From Tachypleus tridentatus (Eukaryota; Arthropoda; Merostomata; Xiphosura; Limulidae), in contig NC_134825.1 of NCBI RefSeq assembly GCF_004210375.1, positions 66,889,558 to 66,953,557 of the forward strand: 64,000 bases of DNA. Direction: 5' to 3'. The notes beneath the pieces were generated by a model. That model was not told where the DNA came from. It did no database searches and saw only the letters and a program-made list of their open reading frames with translations. Below are positions 22,901 through 37,900 of this stretch, one piece after another. How positions within the stretch are numbered: position 1 is the stretch's first letter; each line of letters opens with the position of its first letter. A program made the position numbers and the translations under genes.

Positions 22901-25900
22901 AGTCTATGCTCCATTAGATATAGACTCACTAGATTCACATTAACTCTTTCAAGTCTCCTCACCAAATCTGACTTCTTACTCTTTCCTTCTCTGGCTTTTC
23001 ACTTCCATCTTCTGTTGGAGGAGTTCAGGCAAACTGGCATGTGGACTTACTCATTTAAATTTGCTGCTCATTTTCTTCCTCTCACCATACTACATACCCC
23101 TTACTGGCTCTGAATGGATATGTTCTCTTTTTACATATCTTACCTATACAATGGCCTATCTAGATTTTATTCAATGGTGAGTGGTTCCCATTCAGTTATA
23201 CAGAATTATATTTGCACATATGAACTTAAAGGTCCATAATGTTCACTGATGAAATAGGGTGTTCTTCAAGACTTCTAGAGGGTTCCTCCTGTTATCTTGC
23301 TTCATAAGTGGGAACCATACCAGACTGTACTAAATCATGGATTATCATAAATAAAGTAGCATTGGGAGTGCTGCTCTTTCCTCTGGTCCTAACTGGATAA
23401 ACAGGACTGGCTTGCTTTTCAAGATAGGGTCTTTTTTGGTTACCCATAGCACTTTCTCATAGTGTTACATTCTTCTGGACACCCCACCACTTTGTTTTCC
23501 CTTTTTGTCTTTTTTTATCTCTGGGTTTATTTGTAGTACTTCCAAAATATGGAAGTCCTTGCCACTGGGTTGGAAGACCACAGAGGCTTCCTCCTAAGTG
23601 TGACTGTTTCCACTCATTTGAGAGTGTGCAGGGTGGTATTCTGTCAGTGCAAATGGTAAGTACTCTCCTACTTTTGCAGACCACATTGTATACCTTTTGC
23701 AGCTTGGTTCTAGACTTGAGTTTATCCACTGATTATAGTCTTATGTGTCTTAGCCACTGTACATCATCTGGTGCATCCTATTACTCTTTGGACTAGTATC
23801 TTTTCTACCCAATTTTGCAACATTTTATCTCTACATTCTCCCATGAGTGTGACTATACACCAGGGTATCTCACTCCATGGGTTTTATTTTGGTGCTTTCC
23901 CAAGATTGCTCATCTAGGTAACTTTTGAACTGGTCTCTCCCATTTTCACTGTGGGATTTTAGCTATTATATGAGTAGAGGTAAGGTGTTGTTTCTTATGT
24001 TAACATTTTTCTGCACCCAAAATGCATTTACAATAGATACTTTTCTCCCCCAATCCTATCTACTTCCAGTTCTTAATGTTTTACCTAATCTCGAAGTAAT
24101 GATTGTACTGTACAGTATAGAAGATATTGGCTGTACCATAAAGATGTGCCATACTTCTGTTAGTGGAGGTTTGTTGTATATTTGTTTGTATGCTATAACA
24201 TAGCTATGCCATGTGCAAATGTATGATGTTGGATTGAGGTCCGTAAGATTAGTGCAAGTGAAAATTGTGCATATAAAGGACAGCTCAAATAGAGGAGAAC
24301 TATTATGTGAAAGAAGGCAAGTATCTATCCAAAATACATTTTCAGTGTAGAAAAATGTTAATTTTTATATCACTTTTACTGAGCCAGTCAAGTCGAAGAG
24401 CCACATAGACTGTAATACCAATTATCATTAACATAATCTGTGTGTTTAAACTCATGAGGTTGCTTGTTAAGCTTAAAGATAATTACTAAATGGGAAAAAG
24501 AAATTATCTGAACCAAAATATCCAAAACTTGATAAATTTTATTTGCTTCATTATCAGAGAGATAAAAAATAAATCTATGAAAATTACTGTTTTGAAGATT
24601 AATTTGATGCTTAGGTTTCTATTGCTTTATGTTTTTTGACAGTAAGTGATTAAAAATGTATCAAAACAACAAATAAAACTTGAATATTTGTAAAATATGA
24701 AAATAATTATTAAAAACAGTTAAATGTTATTATTGACATATATTAATTGCTAAATTTTGAATGAAGAATGATTAGCAAAATTCAGAAATGTACTATTTTT
24801 GGTAATTGCTAGTACTGTAGTAATAAATATTTATCTCTCTCTCATTTGTCTTTTTTCTCTTAGCCAGTTAGTTCAAGATCACATGAAAGTTTAAAATAAA
24901 CATTCATGAAAGGAGTTGTAGGAGTCATAGCAAAATCATAAAAAATTGTTTCAGTTTCATTTTAAAAGTATCTAGAATAATTTATGTCATGTATGTAACA
25001 AAATTGCAAAATATTAAGAAGTTAATTTAACTGAATACTGATTTTGTGAGGGGTAGACATGTTCCTGGATTCCTTCTACCAAAATGTTATGCTGCATGAT
25101 GGAGAACTACTTATTGTTTTTAATTAAGTTTTTGTTTTTTTTAGAAGTTTAACAGTTATGAAACTGGATTTATATCCCCTTTTATTTGTAGTTTTTTTTT
25201 CTGATGCAGTAGATAAAGCATTAATAAAATGTTATTGCTTCACAATCACTCATCTGAATGTGATTTCAGAAGCTGAAAAAAATCTAGAAACACACAGAAG
25301 TAAACTTTCATATAAATAACATTTTTGATTATGTAAAAGGAGTAAGTTTAACAGAGATGTATAGATCACGTTTACAACAACATTAATATTTACTATTGTG
25401 GTGAATGCAGAATAAAAATAATAAATGGAAGTTTGAGTGGTTGTAAAATATACTTCTAAATATAGGCTATGTGGTTATTCACCTGAGTAGTTTTGTATAG
25501 TGATTGACATCAGAGTATAATGAATTGTTATATGTTTTGTAAAATCTTTTTGTAGAAATTAGCACAAGAGAAGCTAGATTCTATAAATAAAGAACATGAG
25601 GAACTTCAGGTAAATATATACATGTAGTTGTATTTCATTACCAGTTGTTAGAGACTAATTGTGGTTCTAAAGACAAAAAGCTAAGGAAGATGTAGTTCTT
25701 TAACTGAGATCATTTAGTTATCAATAGTGACATACTTCTCTGGGTTTAAATCTATTCAAACAATGAGAGGTGTGAGAAATTGTAGCTCATTTATATTTTA
25801 AACATCGAATATAAAGATGTGTTAACAACAGTCATGAACTACAAAGCATTGGCTTTGTATATTAAGACAATCCAGTATCTGAATGCATTTGAGGTTTTGA

Positions 25901-28900
25901 CTGTAATATTGGGTTTATTGTTAAAAAAGCAGGCCAACTTCCTTAATTTTTTGTATAACATTTAAGCATTTCATTAAGGTAAAACCCACAGAATATTATG
26001 TTTTTATCCCAGTAGTATGTTTTCATTTTGCATTTTAAACTTTTTTACAAAATTAAAGCTAAATGTGCTTAATTCACTAACTTTTTTTTCTGTAAAACAT
26101 ATTTCATCTTGAATGATCACCTATTACCCATATCCACCCAGGTATTCTTTGCTGTGCATGACACAAGGTTTCAGTGTCTTACATTCAAAGTTTATTAAAC
26201 TACTTTTTGTTAAGGTTATACAAATTAAAATAGCATAAATTTTAGCTACTAATCCATATTTTAATAGTATACAAGTTTTAGGTGTTTAATTCTACAAAGT
26301 AATATTTTAAAAAATCCTGAATTCCACCTAGTGTCAGTTTTGCTCAGAGTACAAACCTCATTCCAATGAGTTTACTTGCTTGGATGAATTTGTAACAACT
26401 CTTGTCACAGAGTTAGAAAACCAAAAAGCCAAATTTGTCTACTTTTTGCATGTTATTAGTGTATGTCGTTTGGAGCATTATTTAATTAAATAAAAATTAT
26501 TAATTGCAATACTATGAGTATTATTAAAAAACAAAATTAGGGTTAACTCTTCAACAACCAAGAGCAAGAAAAAAAGATTTGAAAAAATATTTTAGTTCTT
26601 GGTTTTCATGTTTATTCTTTATGTATAATAGTAAAGGCAACTAAAATATAAAAATAAGGATATTTTTTTGGTTTGCTTAAGATTAGATTAAGTAAAATAA
26701 ATAATAATATAATAAAAATGTTTCATGAGGCACATGCACAAGCTACTTGTACTAGTTGTAATAGCTCATGTGTAATGTAATTCAATAGTGTAACATGAGC
26801 TGCACACATCCCAGGTGATTTACAACGTAGTGGTATGGACAGCAGTTAGTCATGGTTTAAAGAACAATAGAAAGAGTAATAAAACAATAACATTCAATAA
26901 TAAATAGATGTATACTGTTAAGAGCTTGAAGTAACTTAGGATAAATGAATGTGATTTCATATTAAAATATGAAGTCATTCTAAAATATAAAATAGGGTAA
27001 TTTAGATTTATTTCCATTTTATTTTGGTAGTGACAAGATTGGTCAAATTTACTGTTCCTGTTTTGAGTTAGATTAGAGAAAATAATATTTTACCAAAAAA
27101 ACATTAGTAATGTATTTAGGAGGTCTTAAAGATTACACAAAGGAAGTTTGGGATGTTTTGAGGTAAGGAAAAATATTATTAATTTTAACATGAAAATTAC
27201 TTTGCACATGGAACATTCAAAACAAATACTATATTTAATGCCTTCTAAAACACACCCTAATTTTGAAAAGACAATTCTAAGAAAAAAGGTATTTTGACTC
27301 AGCAACCAACACCTTGATGCAGCCTTGACTTTTTTGCAACCTCCTGATTCAGTACAATCAAATACATCACATTCTTTGCAGTATATTGACAATATTAGTT
27401 AAATTGAATGTTTTATGTTATTGAAAGTGCTTGTACATCGTAAGTAATGAAATTACGATCTGTATGAAAGGCCATTTTGAGTAGACCCTAAGCTAACCTC
27501 TTACCTTAACCCATCACTTTTGTCTTGGAAGACGCATGGGAATTTTCAAAGTATTTTTAAAGAAACAAAGTGCATCTTACAATTTTTTGTATGTTAAAGA
27601 TTTATAATATTAAGTGAAATACTAAGAAGTCTTAAACAGGGTAGGAAATGCCCAACAAGAAGTCTCAGTAGTGAGTTACACGACTGTCATTGCAAATAAC
27701 TTCAAACATTTACTTTGGCATGGTCGATACAAGCATTTGCAGAAGGCTGGCACTGCACTGATCATGCACTGTTTGGAATTGACATCCATTTCTATAGACT
27801 TCCCTTGCCATCCAACCCCAAAACATTTTCAATGGGGTTCAGTTTGGGTGAATATGCTGGATGGTCCAAAAGAACCACGTTATTCGCCATGAAAAAGTCC
27901 TTTGTCCTGTGGGCATTGTGGATTGCAGTGTTGTCCTGCTGAAAGGTCCAGTCATTTCCACACAAGCGAGGGCCTTCAGTCAATAAGGATGCTCTCTCCA
28001 ACATGCTAATGTAGCCAGCTGCTGTTTGATGCCCCTGTATAACCTGAAGCTCCATTGTTTCAAGGAAGGAGAAAGCATCCCAGATCATGATGGAACCTCC
28101 TCCACTGTGTCATGTAGAAAATGTTTCCAGTGGGATATCCTTATCATGCCAGTAACATTGGAAGCCATCTGGACCATCCATATTAAATTTTTTTACATCA
28201 GAGAACAAAACCTTCTTCCACTTTTCTCCGTCCCATGTTTGGTGCTTCTCAGTAAAGTTTAACCAAGCTGTTTCGTGATATGGAAGGAGGTGTGTCCTTT
28301 GAAGATGTTTACGGTTTTTAAAGCCTTTATCTCTTAGATGCCGTCTTATTGTTCTTGAGCTGCATTCTTTGTCCGTAAGGGGCTTAATCTGGTTCAACGA
28401 TTGACTTGTGTCTTGCCGGACAACCTGTCGAATCCTCCTGCTTAATGCCGGCAAAATTTTCTTGGGCTGACGACCACTTGAAACTCTCATTCCGTATTCC
28501 TCAGGGTCTTTTAAGAAATTTGCAACAGCAGTTTAACTACGCCCAATCTCACCAGCGATGGCATTTTGAGATCTTGCTTTTGCAGCTCGACAATTCTGCC
28601 ACATTCAAACTCTGTCAACTCTTTAGCCTTTGCCATGTTTTTACCCAGTGTAACACAAGTGATGTCAGTGGGAGATGTTGACAATGCTAATGCTTGAACA
28701 AAAATGACTGAATTTCGTTATGTGTTTACCGATTGTTTCATTTCAGTATGGTCTTAAAATTTTGACCAGCTAGTATTTAGGCTAATTTCATAGTGTTCAC
28801 ATTTTCCTTATTAAATTCTTTAAAAAAAATATATATATTTTCCCTTTTCTTATTTTCATCTTTCGAAGCTCTACTCAAATGAGTGGTTGAGTCGAACAAT

Positions 28901-31900
28901 ACAAAATGCATATTTTTTCTTTATGTTCATTGGCCTTAAGTTTTGGCCAGCAGTGTATATAGTTATTCTTAGATAATAGTAACACTTTTTACTGAATATT
29001 CAAGTGGAACTATTTTTGTTGTGAACATTGAATTTTAGGAGCAATTTGATGAGTCTGACAGAAAAGTTAACATGATGAAGGATTTAGTAGAACGTTTAAA
29101 GCAGAACCTGACGCAAGCAGAAGAGGCTAGGATGCAGTCACAGTCAGAGTTTAATAATCAAATACAGACAATAAGACAGCAGAAGGAGGAACAGATTAGT
29201 AAATTAGAAGGTAGGAACATCAAAAAATAGATCAATTATCCATGATATAGCTTTACATAGACAACTGAAATTGTTAGGTTAAAGTTTGTTCTATTCATGC
29301 AATATAACTTTAGTCATCTAGTAACAAGCATTTTCAAAGCTTAGCTTGTGTTATTTAATACTTCCTTCCTCAACTGAACGATAATCTGTTTTTGGTCTTC
29401 AGAATTGAACATTTCACTTATTTTGAAAAATATACCATTTCTGAAACTAAAAAATATCAATAGAATTTGGCTCAACTGAAGCTGTTTTAAGGCACACAAG
29501 TGCTACAGAGTTTTTAGAACTTCATTACATATCTTGACATCATCAGTACAGTAGTAGTAATGTGTGAACTCTGATCTATTTCAATTGGTATTTAATTGAA
29601 CATCTTTTCTTGAGACCCCTTTCAAGCTCAAAAGAAAACAAAAAGCAATGATCATATTGCCTAATTGCATGCATTATATAAATATCTTGGACAACATGAT
29701 CCACCACATATTAAATTGTATTTGGATGTAGCTGGACATAAAGTTTTGCCATGTATTATTTATTGAACAATCTATTGTTTGTGGTCACCTTTCATCTAAC
29801 CAAACCTGTTGCTAATTTCAGCTAGTATTAAGGATGTACAATGTATTTCAGGAATGTGATTTGGTAATTTAGTGTACATACACTTCTGGACCCCATTCTT
29901 TAGTATTGGTTTTTACAAAATATTGTATTCATCCAAATTAATGCAGTTTAAACAGGTCACCTCAAGCAATTACTAGTGAATTTTAAACACCCACAAACAA
30001 AACAGTCAATTACTGTACATTTTTACTATATTCATAATCAAAGTTAATTCTGTAGTGTTGGTTTTTACAAGTAATTGACTGTTGTTGTTTTTTTTGTGAG
30101 TGTTTAAAATTCACTAGTAATTGCCTGAGGTGACCTGTTTAAACTGCATTACTATTTGATGATGACATGTTAACTTGTCTTTAAATAGGTTTAATTTTTT
30201 TTTGTATTTTTCAGAAAGTATCTAATATACTTAAACTATTTTCTTGTTTTCTTATCCCTTATAGAAGTTATCAGAGAACTTCAAAAAAATGAGAGAGACT
30301 TGACCCACAACAACTTAAGCCTGGCATTAAAGATACAAGAAAAAACTGTAAGTTTGTGTTTTTTATTGTTATTAATCAACTAGTTTAGTAATAATTTTCA
30401 TGTAAGAATTTTCTCTAACTGTTTTCCAGAGTTTCTCAGAAACATTATTCTTCTAATTTCAAGTCTTAATGGTTCTCTAACCCTGTGATGTTATACTGGC
30501 CATTTCTTTATTTACTTTTATAAAAAATTTAAAAATATCCATCTGAAACATAAACACATCATACATAAAGCAAGATAACCATTACATATTTATGAATAAG
30601 ATTTTTAGTAAATATAAAACTTATAATTAAATAAAAAAAATATAGCATCCAGTATGTGTGGCTCAGTGGCTCCATGTCTATGAGTTGTAGTCAGATGGTT
30701 GTGAGTTTGAGGCTGGCCTACATCATGTTGTTGTGTCCTTGAGTGAAACACTTTACGTATTTCGATCCAACCAGCTGTATGATAAGTATCTGATGTTTGC
30801 TGGAGGTTAATCAGTAAAGGACTGTCATCATGTCTCGGAGGAATGGACCATCATTCTCATCCACTTTTGCCACTTGAAACTGCAATTTGAAAACACTGCC
30901 CTTCTGTGTCTTGTCAACACATAGCAAAGATTTAAACTGAAGTAACATTCATGCAATATGCCCATAATCAGCAACCTAAAATCTCAATCTTTACACATGC
31001 TTATTAGCAATAATACAGTTGTGGGCTTAATGGATTTATGCACTAGCTCTCTTTCTTAACACAAATTGTCTGTGAAATATATATATATATTATTAAAATT
31101 AATATAGGTATTTGTCTTACTTTATATTATTTATAAATGTTACCTCTGCATTTCATTTAGAAAACCCTATACTTCAAATATTTAATGTTTTTCAAATTAT
31201 TTGAGCTAGAAGTAAGTTATAAACAGGTACAAAGGTCATAGATATATAGAAATATTTCATATGTTGACAAGTTTTATCTATGCAGATGAGAACTTTAGGT
31301 GTTTGTACTCACCAAATAAAAATTGCTATTGTGGGCAGAAAATGAAAATGAATGTTTATTTTTAATTTTCTCTTTTTTTTCAATTCACCCATACAAAATG
31401 TTGAGAAAATATACATCAAAACAGAATTTCAGAAATAGTTTTCATTTATAGTTTTCTAATAGTTTTGTTTTGAGTTTACTTACTTATTACATATATTTTG
31501 TTATAAATTACAGTTTTAATGGTAAGTAAGATTTGTTTACAGAACAAGCACAACTTTTTGATCATTGGTGCAATAATTCCTAAGTACAAAAGTTTTCAAA
31601 ATTGTTCTTGACTGTTAAAATATGGTTACTTGAGAATGACTGCCCTAGTAATCAAAACATTGTACCTGTTCTAAATATAAATCTTACTTACTGTATAATC
31701 TATAACTGTAATAAAATAGTTTTATTTTGTAAGAGATTTAAAAAGAGAATTTTTCAAAACTTAATGAGGTCATTTTCCTTCATTTAAAAAAAACACACAT
31801 GAGGTACTAGGCGGGAAACAAAATTCTTGTTATTTCTTATGAATTAGTAGTAAGCATTTGACCTCTTTGCCACCAATTTGATAATTTTGGTATATTTGCA

Positions 31901-34900
31901 ATAAAAATTACACTTGCATTCCAGTTAATTCAAAAAAAGACTAAGAGTGGTACAAGACTAGTGGAACAGTTTAGTAGTCTGAAAAGTATGACATGTTTAT
32001 TTAACCATTTTTGTCATGTTGTACATCTCCATCATTATTGAAAATAAAATTAGTGAAATATATCTACATAATTTGTATATACATGTGTAGGATTCCTGTT
32101 TATATTTGAGATCAACATTAGCACATAGTGTATATACATGTCAAGATCTACAAGTACAATTATGTTTGGTTGGGATAAAATGTTTCATATGATTTAGAAT
32201 ACAAATGATCAAGTACTATATGTAATTCCAATAAATACCCCGTACTGGTGCTGTTGATAATTTAACACTCACACTTGTATTTAATTAAAGCTGTTAATAA
32301 GTTTTAAAGAATATTTAAAAGCAAGTCAAATGTGTCCATGTTTTTCTCTTTTTACTTTATTGAGATGTCATTATTTTCCAAATGTTGATTTTATAGGTAA
32401 CATTTTTAGGAAGTAGTTTAAACTTCTTTTTTTATTGTTATTGTGATTATTGAGTTGAGTACAAGGTTACAATCTGAGGGGTTTGTTTCACTGACTCATT
32501 ATGTGGAGACTTGTTGCATTGCAGCACATAGAAGAAAGTTCCTTTATCAATGTTATCAGTGACCTTCTGGCTGTTTATTCTGTTGATTTCCTATCTTTTA
32601 CTTGTACTAAGTGTAATTAAGAAAACTATTATTGTAATTATTTTAGACCATGTCTTGTCTTGAACCATGATTAACATATTACAAAGTTATACACTGAAAC
32701 TGCAGGAGCTTATAAAAAATATGCATATATTTAGTTTTAAATGATGACATGAAAGAACAGGTTTTTAATTCATGTGTGTGTTATATCTCAACTTTATAGG
32801 AATAAACTGCTTTAATGTTTTGCTTACAATGGTTAAATGGGTAATAAAAGTTGTTAACATTATTTAAATAGGAAGAAATTGAGCAATGGCAGAAAAAGTA
32901 TCAAAACGTAGAGATGCAACTTACTGAAGCATTAAAACAGTTGGAAAAAATACAACACCAAAAAGAAAATGTTCAAGGGAGGAGAAATGATGGTTTTTTT
33001 GGTGATGGTGTTGATAAAAATGTTAAAATTGACCAATTGAATAATTTTAAAGAAGATATGGTGGGTAATATGAAACACAAAGAGTATGCTAATCTTGATA
33101 TAAATGAAAGTAAGATAATGGCTTGAGAAGAGATGGTAGAAATATTAAACATTTATAAATCATCAGTGGTTAGTGATGATGACAGAGAAAAATTTATCAA
33201 ATAAGCAGAAGTGTTGAGTACCAACACTAAAACTTCTTTTAGAAATAACTAAGATAAAAATATGATGAAACAATTGCCTCTTGAATAAATCACAAAAATT
33301 CTTTATGGAAGGCAAACTTCATAAGATAAATTTGGAATGAACTTACAATACAAAACAGAAGTTATATCAAAAAAAGTAGTTTCTATTAGTACCTTTACTC
33401 CTAAATAAATCATAACAGAAATTTTCTTAAAACTGAATGATTTGACATTGAAGGTTCATTGTGTTTTCCTAGGTAAGAATGTCCCTATTCAAATTACAAA
33501 AAACTTTTCAGTTATTAAGAACTATTTAACAGTCTCTACCATTTCATCATGTACTACATTTTCCATTAAAGTGTACAAATTATTCAGTTTTCTAAGTATC
33601 ATGATTTTTTTATAAAGTAACACTAAGATATATTGAGGAAATTCTCCCTAGTTCCCACACTTTTTTGTCTAAAAAGATAAATTAGTGTATGCTAATTGTC
33701 ATAATGCAATTCTGAAATGGTATACAATGATTGTGAGAATTACACATGGAAAACATTTTTTACTTCTCTAATATATGTAAAAATAGATTTTTTTCAGTGT
33801 GTTCTGGAATGGGGAAAAATACAAAAAATTAACATTATTGCTTTGCATGTTTCAAATGTTTGATATATTTTGTTATTCTATATCTGGAACTTTTTTTTTT
33901 AATATTTCTATCACAACACTGAATTGTATAGCAATAATGTAGAAGATATTTCCTGCCATTGTGTGTGTTTTCTGTCTCAGCAATTAATTTGCACATTTAA
34001 TTATGAAATTAAATGCAACAGATAAAAATCTGGATTAGAAATATTTTACCTATAGAATTGAGTTTAAGTACTCACGTATAAATTCCAACTTGGTTTATAA
34101 CCCAACGTTAAATGTTGTTAAGGGTGCTCTCAAAATAAAAGTAGTAGTTTGTATTTAGAAAGTTAATCATTTATCTTGACCTTATGTGTTAACTTCATTT
34201 TATTTTGCATTAGATGGTAATAACTAGATGTATCATAACTGAGTAAATAAAACATCTAGACATGCTTAGTAACATGCCTCCTAAAATGTTTAAATATGCT
34301 AGCACAGTTTTTATAGTTTTTTTTTTTTTGAATGATGTTACTATTTTAGAATTATGTAATTATCTACTTTGAAATTTCTAACTATATATCCTGTTAGAAT
34401 TTATTTGAAGCTAGCAGGCATGTTACAAAATAATTATGTTAAATTCAAAAGAAATTGGATATGTGTGTTTTAGATTATAGAGAATTATGTATATCTGGGT
34501 GTTTTTATAAGTATAAGAGTTAAATTATATTATTGACATGTGCCTTTGAAACCAACTAGAAACCTTTGGTGCCTAACTGTGATTTTTGTATTAGTTTTTG
34601 TTTAAAACTATAATCCAAACTGTTTATTTTATTAATATCTTATTTATTTTATTAATATTCCTCCTGTAAAATAATGACAACATTGAATCAACTAGGATCA
34701 TATAAAGTTAGCAAAATTATTTGGATAAAAACATAATTTTTTTTAGATATTTTAATTATTTATACACAGTATATGATAACTTTTAACTTAAGAAGATACT
34801 TATTGATTTCACTTTGTTGAACTTTATCTTCAGTCTGTTGATAAACAAAATATCTCATATGAGGGCTGTTTTCATCAGTGATCTTAATTAAAATTTAAGA

Positions 34901-37900
34901 TAATATGGATAGTTAACTGGGTCATTCACCTAAGGTTTAACTTTCCAGTACATTCCATAACATAAACAAATATTAAAGCACCTGTCACATTGAGTACACA
35001 GGAATACTCGTGAGGTGAACATGGTGAATATAGCTTCCTTATGTGCCTTAGTCAGAAAAGGTTTTAGATTGGTGGGGTGGCTGGTAGGTTACTAACATGT
35101 TTAAAACAAAGGTTAAAAAATTATCTTCTCTGAACTTGTTTTTATTTTTTAAAAAAAGAGTGTAATTGTCATTAGAAAAATTAAGGCTATAGCTTTTCTT
35201 GACAGTTGATCTGCTACTTTCTTTATATTTGTACCTTTTTGCTTAAAGTAAAACTATTGTCTTTAGTGGGATGTGTACATATCATAATTATGTCTGATTT
35301 GATTTGAATGAATGTAAACAAAATATATGTTGCTTATACAATACTTTTTAGAAATCATATCAAATTTAAATTGTTAAAATTAACTAATTCATGATTATTA
35401 TTCATTGTACAATGGGTTCTTACATATATAAAACAATTTGATTGCTCCTTGTAATTAAACATCAACTAATTTTATAAATTATCTTTCATTAAACTTTAAT
35501 TATATTTGGTTGAAGGATCATTGAAAAGCAGGTTAAAATAATACTGTAATACATTTTTACTCTTTCAATATTATGAAATTGTAATATTGTGTCAAATGAA
35601 ATCTAGTCATGAAATTTGCTTCAGTATTAATAACAGCATGCTATAAAATAGTGTGCTGTTTTGGATAAGATCATTTTGAGTGTTTTATGCAAGTTTTATT
35701 TTTATCGTAAATAAACTTTCAGTTCTTATTATCTTTTTATTCATGCGTATAGCTTTAAAACTTTCATAGTAGTAGTAGTAGTATACATAGTATTCAGACA
35801 TTTTGGAAATCTAGACAATACCTGAAATAGGAGTTTGCATAATTGTTGTAATAGTGTAACATAACAGATAATTTAGGAGAATTAGTTTAAGATACAAATT
35901 TATTATGTGCTATAGGCTCTTAATTTTAATAATATAAAAATATAACATCTTTTGCCCTTTTATACAAAAGTAATTCATAAAATAGTCATTTACTAACAGA
36001 CCCGAATAACTGAAAGGTTATATGATGGTAGTATAGAACTGGTTGAGATACAAGTCATGTTTTGTTAAAACAATTGTTATTTTATTACAGACAGTTTATT
36101 ATTTTAATATGCAAAGGAATTTTTTTTCTGAAGTTACCTGAAATAGACAATTATTATAGATAGCTTTTCAGAATTAATTTTGAATTTTACAACAGTAATA
36201 AATTTTGTATCTTGTTCCTTGCTTTTGTATTTGGCTGTTAAATAAATGTTTTCCACCTTGCATGAATAGTTCCTGTGTTGTTTGTTTGTTGTAACGCATG
36301 TGTTCAGAGCTACTAATACCACCACCCCTTTATTTTGATTAATTGCTTACTGAACTTTCTATTATGTTGCTTAATAAGTTTTAAAATAAATTACATGGAA
36401 CATTTTCCATAAGCTTTTAGGTAAAGTTGATTTATGGATTAGTTTATGGTAAGATTAACCCTTAAACTTAAGTGCCACTCTTTTTGTTCTTTACTTTCAT
36501 ATGACAAAAATTCTACCCCTTAATAAAAAGAAAGAATAAATAATTATTTTTTTATCCTGTTATCAATAAGCCTGGCTTTGGCCTACTGGTTAGTGTATCC
36601 AGACTATTAATCTGAGAAATTGTGGTTAATGTTCTGTGCTTTGGGGTCATAGGTGTTATATAAAATGATGATGAAATCACATACAAAGCTAAAATTGTTA
36701 ACAAGCTGTTTGCATGAGAAGTGAAATTCATTATATTGTGTTTGCTTTGTAAGATTCTTATCTCTGAATAATAATTCCAGTATTCATCATTTTCTTTTCC
36801 CTGTAGTTGAGAAAATTACAAGAAGAACCTTGTTTTATTTATGCTTGCAATTTACATTTTCTGAATATGTATATTTAAAATATCCTCAGTATGTTGGAAA
36901 TGAAATTATCTCAAATGCAGAATATCCTCTGGTTTCTTAGTAGCCTGTTTAAAACAAAAGAACAAAGCTGGAACATATTTTTTTCTGGAATTATATATAT
37001 TTTCATTTGAAAAAAAAGACATTGATTGTTAACAGAATAACTAAATATACAAGTTATGTTGAAGATTACCTACTACTTTCTTTACATTTATCCAATCAAA
37101 CACACTTTTGGTGTGAAAAAAATAACTGTGAGAGCAAAAAAGGATTGAGTGTGCAACTTACAGGAATGAAATCAAAATTGGCAGCCAAAATGGTAGATAC
37201 AATTATATAAAATCATTAGTTTACCAGTCTGCATTTTTTGTTTAGTAAAGATGAGGCATGATTCTGAATAAAACAAAATACATGACTTAACTAACAAATA
37301 AATGTATGCTGTAAAATTATTATTCCACATGCTGTACAGGTTTGACGGACTTTCCTGTCCACAATTCTTGGGCAAAGATAACATCATTTTTTTGTTGCTG
37401 GAACATCTTGACCAGCATGCTGTCTTATGTCAAGCAATCCTAGATCTACAAAGTCAGATTTGATGCCTTTCTGCATTGTACAGGGATTATGGAGATTTCT
37501 CTGAAATAGGTTGTGTGCATTACTTCACTTCAGGAGAGATCTAAATATGTAATCACTGTTTATCACAATGGATAACATCTGTGAGTGCATACACACAATG
37601 CCTAATGAAGACATAGAGCTTCAAATCTGTATATTACTTGGGGTCTGCATGGACCCCATGCAACATTTTATTCACAAAAATTATTTGACTGCAAGACATC
37701 AAAAGTTTTACTATATTTGTGTCACATGATGATAATGTGACAAAATATAACTGGTCAACGAAAAATATTAAAAAATATTTATCATTGGGGTCAACATGAT
37801 GAAGGTTAAGTTGTGTGCTTAATCTCATTTTGCTCACACAGATTTTTCACACCTTAGGTTTTCATCATTAGATATGAATTTTTGTCATTACACCCCAACA

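Larger units (their letters stand above)
19583..25555 (+). other. GOLIM4-like intron 3, with a pyrimidine-rich anonymous block
   Basis: 6.0 kb. The right part (24.2-25.5 kb) is ordinary AT-rich intron. The centre (about 20160-23900) is unusual in base composition and is listed separately. No transposase or reverse transcriptase motif was recognised. Confidence 0.5.
25610..29038 (+). other. GOLIM4-like intron 4
   Basis: 3.4 kb; contains the Tc3-like transposon relic at about 27660-28957. Otherwise AT-rich with no recognised feature. Confidence 0.6.

Noticed and set aside
27671-27942. Plus-strand ORFs opposite the Tc3-like transposase
   Set aside because: Shadows of the minus-strand transposase.
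33110-33126. Last codons of the ORF ending at 33126 (SKIMA then stop)
   Set aside because: They follow a strong splice donor whose phase fits exon 8, so they are treated as intron.
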